A DNA stretch of 32,611 nucleotides from Candidatus Companilactobacillus pullicola (GTDB lineage: Bacteria > Bacillota > Bacilli > Lactobacillales > Lactobacillaceae): the NCBI GenBank assembly GCA_019116025.1, contig DXCM01000030.1:1-32611 (forward strand), read 5' to 3'. A model generated the notes under the pieces. That model was not told where the DNA came from. It did no database searches and saw only the letters and a program-made list of their open reading frames with translations. Every line of letters begins with the position of its first letter. Position 1 is the stretch's first letter. A program made the position numbers and the translations under genes. Below are positions 9,153 to 15,825 of this stretch, one piece after another.

Positions 9153-10436
9153 TTAGTCAAAGTCAACGTCATTAGGGAAATGAGCTAAGTTGGCTTCTTC
9201 GCCTAATTCCTCTTCAATTCTTAATAATTGATTGTATTTAGCTAGACGTTCACCACGGGCTGGAGCACCTGACTTCAATTGCTCAGCGTGCATTGCAACT
9301 GTAAAGTCAGCCAAGAATGAATCTTCAGTTTCACCAGAACGATGTGACATCATTGTTGTATAGCCATTCTTTCTAGCAACACGGATAGCTTCTATGGTTT
9401 CAGATACAGTACCGATCTGATTCAATTTGATCAAGAAACTATTAGCCATGCCTTTCTTAATAGCTTTTCTGAAGAGAGCAGGATTTGTACATACGTTATC
9501 ATCAGTAATAATTTGAACACGATTGCCATTCTTTTGAGTGAATTTAGCAAAATTATCCCAATCATTTTCACCAAATGGATCTTCCATTGATACGATTGCT
9601 GGATACTTGTCTAATAATCCTTCATAGTATGAACCCATTTCATCAGCACTGCGTTTCTTGCCTTCAAACATGTATGAACCATCATCTTGAGCAAAACTTG
9701 AAGCAGCAGCATCAAAGGCGATACCAATTTCTTCACCAGGAACATAACCAGCATCTTTAATAGCCCGATTTAATTCATCAATTGCGGCTTCACTTGATGG
9801 AAGATCGGGAGCAAATCCACCTTCATCACCTAAACCTGTTTGATAACCTTCTTTTTCAAGGTTCTTCTTCAATTGATGGTAAACATTAACAATCTTTTCA
9901 AAACCATCACGGAAGGTTGTACGTTTGATAGGTGTAATTAGAAATTCTTGCATATCGATTCCGTTGTCAGCATGCTCACCACCATTGATTACATTGTGGA
10001 ATGTTTGTGGCAATTCAAGGTCAACACCACCAAGGTAACGGTAAACAGGAACACCTTCTGCATTAGCGGCAGCACGAACTGTGGCAATTGAAACACCTAA
10101 AATAGCATTGGCACCTAACTTAGCCTTATTAGGTGTACCATCAAGATCGATCATCATTTGGTCGATATGTGCTTGATTGAAAGGATCCGCACCTTTTAAT
10201 TTATCATTGATCAAAGTATTAACATTGTTGACGGCTTTCAAAACACCTTTGCCATCTAATCTGTCGCCACCATCACGCAATTCAACGGCTTCATTGTCAC
10301 CAGTTGATTTACCAGATGGAACACTAGCACGACCTAAAACGCCGTTTGAAAGAACAACATCTGCTTCAACGGTTGGGTTACCACGTGAATCAAATACTTC
10401 CCTAGCTTTAACATTCTCAATAGTTACTCTTGACAT
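9153..10436 (-). CDS. eno: Enolase, divergent paralogue
   Basis: Converts 2-phosphoglycerate to phosphoenolpyruvate. It is 427 aa. The N-terminal VFDSRGNPTVEADV, GDEGGFAPDL (catalytic Glu), IKLNQIG (catalytic Lys) and SHRSGETED are all present, and Mg ligands are seen at FDAAASSF, MEDPF and TDD. Yet segments normally almost invariant differ: IEDGLDEND reads MEDPFGEND, and GDDLFVTN reads TDDNVCTN. Several lactobacilli carry a second enolase, and this copy, away from gap-pgk-tpi, may be that type. SD AAGGGAG is 7-8 nt before the ATG. It heads a two-gene operon with the proton ATPase and is preceded by a terminator-like leader hairpin. Confidence 0.93.
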   Translation of the reverse strand: MSRVTIENVKAREVFDSRGNPTVEADVVLSNGVLGRASVPSGKSTGDNEAVELRDGGDRLDGKGVLKAVNNVNTLINDKLKGADPFNQAHIDQMMIDLDGTPNKAKLGANAILGVSIATVRAAANAEGVPVYRYLGGVDLELPQTFHNVINGGEHADNGIDMQEFLITPIKRTTFRDGFEKIVNVYHQLKKNLEKEGYQTGLGDEGGFAPDLPSSEAAIDELNRAIKDAGYVPGEEIGIAFDAAASSFAQDDGSYMFEGKKRSADEMGSYYEGLLDKYPAIVSMEDPFGENDWDNFAKFTQKNGNRVQIITDDNVCTNPALFRKAIKKGMANSFLIKLNQIGTVSETIEAIRVARKNGYTTMMSHRSGETEDSFLADFTVAMHAEQLKSGAPARGERLAKYNQLLRIEEELGEEANLAHFPNDVDFD

Positions 10437-10461
10437 AATAAATTCTCCCTTTCTTAATCAT

Positions 10462-10543
10462 AAAAAAAGACGACTACTCCACTTTAAAAAACCCTCAATA
10501 ATTTTCCTCAATTATTACTGGTTATTTAAATAGAGTAGACGTC
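10462..10543 (-). terminator. Terminator-like hairpin in the enolase leader (possible attenuator)
   Basis: On the minus strand GACGTCTACTC (10543-10533) pairs with GAGTAGTCGTC (10479-10469), with one T/T mismatch. The stem continues inward through TTTAAA/TTTAAA and AACC/GGTT, and seven U residues (10468-10462) follow. The T-run faces enolase and ends about 26 nt before its ATG, leaving no room for a promoter, so enolase transcripts must read through it. Confidence 0.75.
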
Positions 10544-10603
10544 ATCAATTACGATTAAGTAATATTTTTCGGCGAACGTCATCGCCTCTTCGAACAAGCT
10601 CAT

Positions 10604-10632
10604 AGTATAATACTTCGTTTATTTAAACAAGT
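10604..10632 (-). promoter_or_regulatory. Probable enolase promoter with embedded palindrome
   Basis: On the minus strand a -35-like ACTTGT (10632-10627) is 17 nt from TATACT (10609-10604). The spacer holds the 12-bp palindrome GTTTATTTAAAC (10617-10628). A related perfect palindrome TTCTGTTTAAACAGAA lies upstream at 10674-10689. Both share GTTT/AAAC half-sites, which suggests an operator, but I cannot name the regulator. Confidence 0.5.
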
Positions 10633-10673
10633 ATATTCATCCACTTTTAGCGGCATTTTCTGCTTGTGAAAAT

Positions 10674-10689
10674 TTCTGTTTAAACAGAA
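10674..10689. promoter_or_regulatory. 16-bp perfect palindrome upstream of enolase
   Basis: TTCTGTTTAAACAGAA is fully self-complementary, about 45 nt upstream of the palindrome inside the enolase promoter spacer. Likely a regulator-binding site; no known box matched. Confidence 0.4.
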
Positions 10690-10768
10690 TATAAATAAAT
10701 TAATTAATCAATCCATACGGCCCCTTACACTTGGCATGATATTATTTTTCGAATTATGAGCTTACAAA

Positions 10769-10797
10769 TTGTGAAATTCACAAAAACTTGCTATACT
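10769..10797 (+). promoter_or_regulatory. Strong rightward promoter with 7-1-7 palindrome over the -35
   Basis: TTGTGA (10769-10774), 17-nt spacer, TATACT (10792-10797). The palindrome TTGTGAAATTCACAA (10769-10783; two 7-bp half-sites around one base) covers the -35. The symmetry resembles Fur-family boxes, but the sequence does not match a specific one. The transcript would run towards 11124 without a secure ORF. Confidence 0.6.
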
Positions 10798-10812
10798 TCA
10801 GATGTACCATAA

Positions 10813-10826
10813 AGAAAGCGTTAACA
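10813..10826 (+). promoter_or_regulatory. Probable cre site (CcpA)
   Basis: AGAAAGCGTTAACA matches the catabolite-responsive element consensus TGWAANCGNTNWCA at all fixed positions except the first. It lies about 10-25 nt downstream of the predicted transcription start, where CcpA binding would block transcription. Confidence 0.55.
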
Positions 10827-10829
10827 TAG

Positions 10830-11090
10830 AAAGGAGGGACACTAATAGCAACTTTGTTTACAACTAGAATAGGTAGTTTTCAAAGTCCTATCTTGTGCCT
10901 CCCATGTAGAAAATCTGTTTCTATGATAAACACTTATTCTAGTAATTGATTTGTCAGGTAGGAGCTCACTCAATTCTTCGATTTGCCTAGAATTTAACTC
11001 CCAGACCAATATTGATCTCCTGTTAATTGAATACCCCATCATTCAATGACATATTAATTTTTTGCTCCTACAGCAAATCAATATTATATA
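10830..11090 (+). pseudogene. Possible short transcript or gene remnant without intact start
   Basis: A near-perfect ribosome site AAAGGAGGG (10830-10838) follows the promoter and cre, but no ATG follows at normal spacing; the codon there is ATA within ACTAATAGCAAC. A TTG at 10854 would encode only about 30 residues. On the other strand a frame of up to 66 residues (10842-11042), with a TTG at 11009 preceded by AGGAG, could encode 55 residues, but it resembles nothing I know. Either the plus-strand gene has decayed, or the region makes a small regulated RNA ending at the terminator at 11089-11124. Confidence 0.3.
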
Positions 11091-11124
11091 AAAAACGGCT
11101 TAGTTCCCCGCTAAGCTGTTTTTT
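11089..11124. terminator. Intrinsic terminator
   Basis: AACGGCTTAG (11094-11103) pairs with CTAAGCTGTT (11111-11120), loop TTCCCCG, followed by TTTT; the preceding A-run gives a U-tail on the other strand too. It would end the short rightward transcript from 10800. Confidence 0.8.
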
Positions 11125-11152
11125 ATGCTTCTTTTTTTGGTGAAGAGAGAAA

Positions 11153-11330
11153 TATGCCGTCCTCCATAAACCTGGGGAATGCATTGGAACGCTATGGGCG
11201 CGATTTGAAACTAATTATTTTACACTTCGTGCAAAATAATGGATTTCCAAAGTCGGCCTTATTGTAACCGGCAAAGCCGGTAACAATAATTTCATAGCTG
11301 AACGCATTCCCCAGGTTTACTCCGGACTAG
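11153..11330 (+). repeat. Structured intergenic repeat, type A, copy 2 (complete)
   Basis: Outer stem 11159-11182 pairs with 11304-11327 (GTCC/GGAC, a 4x4 internal loop TCCA/CTCC, then 16 bp). Then comes the internal loop ATTGGAAC/TGAAC and the 6-bp stem GCTATG/CATAGC (11191-11196/11293-11298). Arm 1 is GGC-g-CGA-TTTG paired with CAAA-g-TCG-GCC, topped by ATTATTTT/AAAATAAT. Arm 2 is TATTGT/ACAATA and ACCGGC/GCCGGT around AAA. Compared with the copy at 18685, both the outer stem and arm 2 differ by paired substitutions. No ORF and no U-tail. Confidence 0.88.
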
Positions 11331-11373
11331 TAAACCGTTCATCCAATATTTACTTTTCTAAATATTTAAAATC

Positions 11374-11448
11374 AAAATAATAGCACCCATTCATTAGTTT
11401 CAATTCTGGCTTCTAAACAAATAACCATGAAACTATGAATAGGTGCTA
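11374..11448 (-). terminator. Terminator of the first GGDEF gene
   Basis: TAGCACC and ATTCAT (11381-11394) and AGTTTCA pair with TGAAACT, ATGAAT and AGGTGCTA (11428-11448). On the minus strand the stem is followed by a T-rich tract (ATTATTTTGATTTT). The sequence is homologous to the hairpin after the second GGDEF gene (18609-18674). Confidence 0.7.
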
Positions 11449-11512
11449 ATTTAATTTCTAAAATAATTGTGATAATGATAAAACATGCTCTGTTTGATCA
11501 GTAGTAAGTCTT

Positions 11513-12721
11513 CTATATTTTAACCACATTAGTTTTCTCATATTGGAAGATCTTGCCCTCAATTGTCATCTCGTCACGTCCATTATTCTTCGATAGATAA
11601 AGATAATTGTCTACTCTCTTAAAGGTATCATCAAAGGATTTATCCGTTCTTCGTAACATCGTTACACCAAAACATAACGTCACATCTAAACGTGTTTCCT
11701 GTATGAACAATGGCATTGCTGTTAAGGTTTGATTGATTCTATTGACGATTTCTCTGGCTCTTTGTGTATCGTTATTTCTTAATAAAATAACAAATTCCTC
11801 ACCGCCATAACGGAATAACTGTCTCTTGCTATCATCAATATGTAACTCACGTTCAACGATATGGGAAACGTGTCTTAAGACTTCATCCCCTACATCATGC
11901 CCATAGTGATCGTTGAATTCTTTAAAATGGTCGATATCAAATAGCATTACGGTTAAAGGAACATTGCTTTGATTATATTTCTCAAATACTTCTTTTGAAA
12001 TTTTATTCAAATTAGCTCTATTACGAACTCCGGTTAATGCATCATAATTGACTTTATTTTCTAAATCGTTATAAGCATGCATATACATACTCATCTTTAG
12101 TTCAATCACACGAACGATGAACATATAAACTTCGAATAGAATCAACATTCCAATAATATCGACTAATGGAAATTTATAATCAATCCAAAGAAAAATCCAC
12201 CAACAAACGCCAAACAATACTTGTGACGATAAATATCGGTAATTAGAAATTGCTAGAACATCTTTATGACTGTAAAGATAATCTATAACAATTATTAAAA
12301 TTAAATAAGCAACGACAAATAACCATGCATACGGCCCTTGAATTCTCGAGATGTCGGATGATGGATGATATAAGAAAGGTAGAAACACATTTAATAAAAC
12401 AATCAAACGATTGTTAAATATAAACAGGCAATAGAATAATATTGTTAACTCGGCATTTGCTAACAAGCCACCTAATTCTACTTCTGTTCCTCCCGTGAAA
12501 CTCTTAAAAACTATTGTAATAATAAAGAGCATCAGTATTAACAGTAGCATCTCGGCAACGTTTATCGAAACTTTTTTGAAAAACGACGATGCTACACTAA
12601 CTTTTCGTTCTAGAACAAAAGATATATATGTAATAATCGAAATTAATCCGATTGTGACTATTCCTGTGACTAAGGCATTTGCACTGAAACAGACTCTTAA
12701 AATTTCCGTTAAATTACCCAA
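11513..12721 (-). CDS. Membrane-bound diguanylate cyclase (GGDEF)
   Basis: Predicted to make cyclic di-GMP from two GTP. The N-terminal ~200 residues form about six membrane helices with no recognisable extracellular sensor; GVCWWIFLWID in helix 5-6 is shared with the paralogue at 17408. The GGDEF domain follows: NYDALTGVRNRANLN, MLFDIDHFKEFNDHYGHDVGDEVL and active-site FRYGGEEF (about residue 305). All catalytic residues are present; there is no RxxD inhibitory site before GGEEF, so classic product inhibition is unlikely. An ATG at 12739 is in frame, but the TTG at 12721 is the better start, with GAGGGG 6 nt upstream, and it aligns exactly with the paralogue's TTG start. Confidence 0.88.
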   Translation of the reverse strand: MGNLTEILRVCFSANALVTGIVTIGLISIITYISFVLERKVSVASSFFKKVSINVAEMLLLILMLFIITIVFKSFTGGTEVELGGLLANAELTILFYCLFIFNNRLIVLLNVFLPFLYHPSSDISRIQGPYAWLFVVAYLILIIVIDYLYSHKDVLAISNYRYLSSQVLFGVCWWIFLWIDYKFPLVDIIGMLILFEVYMFIVRVIELKMSMYMHAYNDLENKVNYDALTGVRNRANLNKISKEVFEKYNQSNVPLTVMLFDIDHFKEFNDHYGHDVGDEVLRHVSHIVERELHIDDSKRQLFRYGGEEFVILLRNNDTQRAREIVNRINQTLTAMPLFIQETRLDVTLCFGVTMLRRTDKSFDDTFKRVDNYLYLSKNNGRDEMTIEGKIFQYEKTNVVKI

Positions 12722-12823
12722 AAGGAACCCCTCACACATTCATTTATATATCCAAGTCTAGCATTAATAAGTTACCTATTAAATTGAAAGTGACAGATTA
12801 ACCGGATTCTTATATGATTTTCA

Positions 12824-12855
12824 TAAAAAAAGAACAAAACTAAAAATAGTTTTGT
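12824..12855 (-). terminator. Terminator of the first NADH oxidase gene
   Basis: ACAAAACTA (12834-12842) pairs with TAGTTTTGT (12847-12855). On the minus strand it is followed by TTCTTTTTTT. It separates the oxidase gene from the downstream GGDEF gene. Confidence 0.8.
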
Positions 12856-12867
12856 CCTTAATGATTT

Positions 12868-14199
12868 TTAATTATTATTATCTTCTTTATCAATTGCTTG
12901 TTGTGCAACTAAATTAAGATAATTAAATGGATTATCGTAATTTGGTTGGAATAACATATCAACAAAAGCTAAATCATCAATTGTATTCCCATTTTGAATA
13001 CAGATTGACAATGCATTAGCTGACTGAGCAACTTCATGTTTACTGAACAATTGTGCACCTAAGACTTTTCTAGTGTCCTTATCATAAATCAGATAAATCG
13101 TTGGCATATAATCTGGACGATAATTGTCGTGGTAAGTAACACAATCAGCATTTAATCCGTTTGCCAAAGCTTTCTTTAAAGTCAATCCTGTTTCAGCTAA
13201 AGTGTAACCGAATAATGCCATGGCTGTGGTAGCCTGTGTTCCCATATACTTACGAACATTGCCAAAGACATTCAATCCGGCCAAAGTTCCCTGACGAACA
13301 GCACTAGAAGCTAATGGGATATACTTCATCTCACCAGTTGGATTGAATTTAACTGCACAAGAATCACCGGCAGCAAAAATATCAGGATCTGAAGTTTGCA
13401 TGTAATCATTAACTAAAATGGCTCCATAACCGTCCATTTGAACTTGACCACGTAGCAAATCAGTATTAGCGAAAAAGCCAGTACATACAATAACCAAATC
13501 AGCCTTATAAGCGTGACCAGCTTTAGTTTTAATAGTTAACTGATCGCCATCTTCAATTTCCGCAACACGTTCACCAAGTGCAACTTTTACATCGTGTTCT
13601 TTAAGCTTTTCAATGATAGTCTGTGATAGTGGCTCATCAACATAATTATTGAGAATTTGTTCTCTTGATTGAATCAAGGTTACTTCGTGAACGGTATTAG
13701 CATAACTTTCGGCCAATTCTACTCCCACATATCCAGCACCAACAATGGCAATGCTAGGATAGTTTAAAGCAGACTCATAAATCTTTTTGGCTTGGTCATA
13801 ACTCTTACATAATAAAACACGTGGGTTGTCCATTCCGCCAATTGGTGGAACGCCAACTTCTGAACCAGTTGTCATGATCAATTTATCATAACTGTCTTCA
13901 AAAATTTCTTCTGTGTTTAAGTCCTGAACAATAATTTTCTTATTCTTTGAATCAATCTTAATAACGTTATGTTTCATATGAACCTTAGCGCCATAACCTT
14001 CAAGCGTGGTTGGATCAGCATAAAACATGTCTTCTAGTCGATTGACGATTCTTCCTAAATACAATGCTATCCCACATGATAGGAATGCAATATTATCATC
14101 ACGTTCATATACGGTAACTTCCGTATCTGGATGTTTTTTTAATATTTGTTCCACTGCAGCTGTTCCAGCATGTGTACATCCGACAACGATTACTTTCAA
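12868..14199 (-). CDS. nox: NADH oxidase-type FAD flavoprotein, first copy
   Basis: A 443-aa class III pyridine-nucleotide disulphide oxidoreductase, most like water-forming NADH oxidase, which removes O2 and regenerates NAD+. FAD motif VIVVGCTHAGTAAV at residues 3-16, redox-active Cys42 in FLSCGIAL, NADH-binding IAIVGAGYVGVELAES, and the second FAD motif TSDPDIFAAGDSCA are visible. Close relatives include CoA-disulphide reductase and NADH peroxidase, so exact chemistry is inferred. Compared with the copy at 15826, four residues are missing in the loop around YMPTIYLIYD, near the dimer domain. Start is TTG at 14199 behind GAGGAGG. Confidence 0.87.
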   Translation of the reverse strand: MKVIVVGCTHAGTAAVEQILKKHPDTEVTVYERDDNIAFLSCGIALYLGRIVNRLEDMFYADPTTLEGYGAKVHMKHNVIKIDSKNKKIIVQDLNTEEIFEDSYDKLIMTTGSEVGVPPIGGMDNPRVLLCKSYDQAKKIYESALNYPSIAIVGAGYVGVELAESYANTVHEVTLIQSREQILNNYVDEPLSQTIIEKLKEHDVKVALGERVAEIEDGDQLTIKTKAGHAYKADLVIVCTGFFANTDLLRGQVQMDGYGAILVNDYMQTSDPDIFAAGDSCAVKFNPTGEMKYIPLASSAVRQGTLAGLNVFGNVRKYMGTQATTAMALFGYTLAETGLTLKKALANGLNADCVTYHDNYRPDYMPTIYLIYDKDTRKVLGAQLFSKHEVAQSANALSICIQNGNTIDDLAFVDMLFQPNYDNPFNYLNLVAQQAIDKEDNNN

Positions 14200-14361
14200 C
14201 AGTCGGTTCCTCCTCTACAGTACCCAATAAATTATTCTCTCTGCTCATTAAAGCTTATACAAACACCTAGTTACATTATATCAATCTATTTAAATTTTCA
14301 TATGTTATAAATGGACTTTTTAAATTTCAAATATCGACAATGCACAGTTGATTATTTGTAA

Positions 14362-14367
14362 TATAAT
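14362..14367 (+). promoter_or_regulatory. -10 box upstream of the GNAT gene
   Basis: TATAAT about 40 nt before the ATG; no convincing -35. Tentative promoter for the GNAT-EAL pair. Confidence 0.4.
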
Positions 14368-14405
14368 AACAAGTGTATTGACTTTTTTAAAAGCGGTGGT
14401 AAATA

Positions 14406-14840
14406 ATGAACAAAATCAAATCTTCCAATGATATAAATTCTGATATCTATCAAGACAGTGTCAACATTCGAACCAAAGTATTCGTAGATGAACAGAATGT
14501 TCCAGCTGAAATCGAAATAGATGCTGATGAAGACAAATGTACTTATTTTGTTCTTTACAGTAACAACAAAGCCGCAGCTACTGCCAGATTCCAAGTCACT
14601 TCAGATAATGGAATCCACATTCAAAGAGTCGCCGTACTTAAAAGTTTTCGTCACCAACATTTAGGGTCAGATCTCTTAGAATACATTTTTAACTATGCTA
14701 AACAACACAATTTTAATTACATTATTTTAGGTGCCCAAGATCACGCTCAAGCTTTTTATACACAATTAGGATTTAAGGTTGTCGGTGAACAATACGAAGA
14801 AGCCGGGATCCTTCATCATGACATGAGATTAAGCTTGTAG
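14406..14840 (+). CDS. GNAT-family N-acetyltransferase (YjcF/ElaA-like)
   Basis: A 144-residue acetyltransferase. The opening region VFVDEQNVPAEIEIDADED is typical of the YjcF/ElaA branch, followed by ARFQV, the acetyl-CoA-binding motif RVAVLKSFRHQHLGSDLL (the R/Q-x-x-G-x-G/A position is HQHLGS), and GAQDHAQAFYTQLGFKVVG with the C-terminal GILHHDM. The substrate is unknown. It lies 79 nt upstream of the EAL gene on the same strand and could share its transcript. The SD (GGTGG) is moderate, 6 nt before the ATG. Confidence 0.85.
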   Translation: MNKIKSSNDINSDIYQDSVNIRTKVFVDEQNVPAEIEIDADEDKCTYFVLYSNNKAAATARFQVTSDNGIHIQRVAVLKSFRHQHLGSDLLEYIFNYAKQHNFNYIILGAQDHAQAFYTQLGFKVVGEQYEEAGILHHDMRLSL

Positions 14841-14919
14841 TATTATTGGTTCGGTGCATTTATTCCAAGTTAAGAAATAATAAATCAAGAATCGATTAGA
14901 ACTAACAAAGGAGTTTGTT

Positions 14920-15603
14920 ATGTACAGATATTTTATTCAACCCCAACTTGATAAGGTGAATAACTCATTAATTGGTTATGAGTTATTAATGAAGGAAAAA
15001 AAGCCCGAAGGATGGCGTCCACCAGCAAACTTTTCCGATGTCCCTTCTCACCTTATGGCTCAAGTCTTAGTTGAAACAACGAAATTACTATCATTAAAGA
15101 TTGGTTCCGTTTCAGTAAATATTAACCGTAACCAACTAATGGACGAAGAAGTACGAGATGCCATCATTGAAGCACAAAGAATCCTCCGTCCCTTAAGATT
15201 AGTAGTAGAACTAACCGAAGATACGCCTAATCAAAATTGGAGCAACGAAGAATACATTTCCTTAATTAAAGAATTTATCGACTATGGCATGGACTTCAGC
15301 CTTGATGACTGTGGTACCGGAACAAACCAAATGGATCAGATCAAAGACATGATCCCACTAGCCGCCGAAATCAAATTTGCCATTCAAAATTTTGGAGAGA
15401 AATTACGCGATCCTGACATTGAGAGTAAAGTGATTTATTGGCGCGATATCTGCAAAAAACAAAATATCCGTTTTATCCTTGAAGGAATAGAAGACGACAA
15501 AGACGATGCCCTAGCAGACAAATTAGGAATCGACCTACGTCAAGGATACTATTACGGAAAGCCAAGATTGTTAAAATTAAAAGCAGACGATGACGTATTT
15601 TAG
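14920..15603 (+). CDS. EAL-domain protein (putative c-di-GMP phosphodiesterase)
   Basis: A stand-alone EAL domain of 227 aa, without sensor or membrane segment. Motif by motif: EAL reads GYELLMK (Glu kept), SVNINRNQ keeps the Asn, VELTED keeps Glu, DDFGTG reads DDCGTG (both Asp kept), the Lys of the KID motif is kept but reads IKFA, LEGIED keeps Glu, and QGYYYGKP is intact. Most metal and catalytic positions are therefore present, with a changed loop 6 (DCGTGTNQM) and KID motif, so activity is likely but not certain; a c-di-GMP-binding role is the alternative. A strong AAAGGAG site lies 8 nt before the ATG. It is flanked on both sides by GGDEF genes within 3 kb, forming a complete make-and-break set. 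Confidence 0.88.
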   Translation: MYRYFIQPQLDKVNNSLIGYELLMKEKKPEGWRPPANFSDVPSHLMAQVLVETTKLLSLKIGSVSVNINRNQLMDEEVRDAIIEAQRILRPLRLVVELTEDTPNQNWSNEEYISLIKEFIDYGMDFSLDDCGTGTNQMDQIKDMIPLAAEIKFAIQNFGEKLRDPDIESKVIYWRDICKKQNIRFILEGIEDDKDDALADKLGIDLRQGYYYGKPRLLKLKADDDVF

Positions 15604-15725
15604 AGAGCGAAACAGGCCCGGGAATTTCCGAGGATTTGCCTAAGTGTCAGAATTGCACGCGCACTTGGCGGGCGATTTTGACACTGTAGCAAACCGGAAG
15701 AAATTGGCCTGTGGAGCTCGTTTCC
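15604..15725. repeat. Large single hairpin of a different class
   Basis: It begins at the EAL stop. ACAGGCC (15612-15618) pairs with GGCCTGT (15706-15712); AATTTC with GAAATT, TTTGC with GCAAA; then a 14-bp stem, AGTGTCAGAATTGC against GCGATTTTGACACT, with two G/T wobbles. The tip is CGC/GCG. The base composition is richer in GC than its surroundings. There is no U-tail in either direction, so it is not a simple terminator; it may be a repeat element or a stable 3' end. Only one copy is in this window. Confidence 0.6.
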
Positions 15726-15771
15726 ACTATTCCGCATAGAACCATGGTTATTAAAAAAATAAAATCCAAAC

Positions 15772-15810
15772 AAAAAAAGGAGATGCTAAAACTCAAAGCA
15801 TCCCCTTTTT
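15772..15810. terminator. Bidirectional terminator of the second NADH oxidase gene
   Basis: AAAAAGGAGATGCT pairs with AGCATCCCCTTTTT around a short loop, with A- and T-runs on the two sides. It lies 16 nt from the oxidase stop. Confidence 0.88.
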
Positions 15811-15825
15811 ACTTTATACAAAATT

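Noticed and set aside
10462-10603. T-box or known riboswitch in the enolase leader
   Set aside because: No T-box AGGGTGG-type block and no recognisable aptamer; only a terminator-like hairpin can be supported.
10769-10783. Rex-type operator TTGTGAAATTCACAA
   Set aside because: The half-sites fit Rex, but the spacing is 1 base instead of 4, so the identification fails; described only as a 7-1-7 palindrome.
10842-11042. Minus-strand ORF of 66 codons
   Set aside because: Not called as a gene: no recognisable family, and it lies antisense to a stronger promoter, ribosome site and terminator set. Kept only as a possibility in the region entry.
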